6,108 nt of DNA from Deltaproteobacteria bacterium (GTDB lineage Bacteria; Desulfobacterota; UBA8473). The notes beneath the pieces were generated by a model. The model ran no database searches and was not told the DNA's origin. It saw only the letters and a list, made by a program, of their open reading frames with translations. The position numbers and the translations under genes were made by a program. Positions within the stretch are counted from its first letter, which is position 1, and each line of letters starts with the position of its first letter. Below are positions 5,919 to 6,108 of the stretch, in pieces. The DNA is taken from the NCBI GenBank assembly GCA_030643245.1, contig DAOWME010000185.1:1-6108 (forward strand). The letters are read 5' to 3'.

Positions 5919-5947
5919 ATTATATAGCCAGAAATTTTGAAACTCAA
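5919..5947 (-). promoter_or_regulatory. Probable sigma70 promoter of the methylmalonyl-CoA operon
   Basis: On the minus strand, TTGAGT (5947-5942, four of six matches to the -35 consensus) lies 17 bp from an exact TATAAT (5924-5919). The start would fall near 5912, giving a leader of only about 11 bases that begins with the hydratase ribosome binding site. The placement at the head of a co-directional gene set supports it. The very short leader leaves no room for RNA-based control from this promoter. Confidence 0.6.
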
Positions 5948-5962
5948 TTATGAGCTACAAAT

Positions 5963-5993
5963 GGCTTAGGGACGGGGACGAAATAACTTCCCC
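5963..5993 (-). repeat. Dispersed repeat, module B, inverted right copy
   Basis: The reverse complement of this stretch begins GGGGAAGTTATTTCG and ends GTCCCTAAGCC. It matches 181-212 with four substitutions and one single-base gap. It lies on the other side of module A from the left copy and points the opposite way, which suggests module B forms inverted ends of a larger element. It is just upstream of the operon promoter. Confidence 0.75.
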
Positions 5994-6060
5994 ATTTGTG
6001 CATCTCATCTTCAGGCCATCTTTGCCCGATCTTCAAACACAAAATCCTCAAAATAGTTCG

Positions 6061-6108
6061 ACTATTCCTGCGGTTTTGCGTTTTCAGATCGAACAAATCT
6101 AACCTAAA
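6061..6108. repeat. Dispersed intergenic repeat, module A, right copy (cut by window edge)
   Basis: It is the same sequence as 118-165 in the same orientation, 44 of 48 positions identical. The hairpin at its left border is here AATAGT-TCG-ACTATT (6052-6066), so the stem is conserved while the loop differs from the left copy. The match reaches the last base of the window, so the repeat probably continues outside. Confidence 0.85.

Larger units (their letters stand above)
5902..6108. other. Intergenic region upstream of the operon
   Basis: No coding sequence is supported here. It holds the probable operon promoter (5919-5947), an inverted copy of repeat module B (5963-5993), about 67 bp of spacer, and a direct copy of repeat module A that runs into the right edge (6061-6108). 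I see no B12-box-like sequence, so a cobalamin riboswitch in front of this operon is not supported. Confidence 0.65.

Overview
The window looks like a piece of a bacterial chromosome, most likely from an anaerobic or syntrophic lineage of the Desulfobacterota (former Deltaproteobacteria) type. That placement is inferred from the two-subunit B12-dependent mutase operon, the tRNA-Met sequence and the style of the short secreted protein. No marker gene settles it. Every gene I can support is on the minus strand, so transcription runs from high to low coordinates.

Layout from right to left: an intergenic block with repeat sequence (5902-6108) holds a good promoter just before an enoyl-CoA hydratase gene (5119-5901). 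Next come a small biotin carrier protein (4857-5090), the catalytic subunit of methylmalonyl-CoA mutase (3136-4791), its B12-binding subunit (2650-3057), the mutase chaperone GTPase MeaB (1521-2501), methylmalonyl-CoA epimerase (1114-1515), a short secreted TolB/FlgO-like protein (469-1065) and a tRNA-Met with CAU anticodon and encoded CCA (368-444). After a 340-bp gene-poor stretch, the first nine codons of another minus-strand gene run off the left edge (1-27).

The core genes form a coherent methylmalonyl-CoA module. The epimerase interconverts (S)- and (R)-methylmalonyl-CoA, the two-part mutase interconverts (R)-methylmalonyl-CoA and succinyl-CoA, and MeaB loads and protects the B12 cofactor. 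The biotin protein is probably the carrier of a propionyl-CoA carboxylase, methylmalonyl-CoA decarboxylase or transcarboxylase whose other subunits lie elsewhere. The hydratase probably feeds acyl-CoA intermediates into the same route. The direction (propionate oxidation or propionate formation) cannot be read from this window.

The least conventional part is non-coding. A 48-bp sequence occurs at both ends in the same orientation (118-165 and 6061-6108, 44/48 identical). A second module of about 31 bp (181-212, and inverted at 5963-5993) accompanies it, suggesting a dispersed, possibly palindromic repeat element. A promoter with exact sigma70 consensus hexamers and 17-bp spacing lies at 238-266, upstream of a leader of about 200 nt that contains one repeat copy. 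I do not see a clearly new multi-gene system; the genes are recognisable metabolism.
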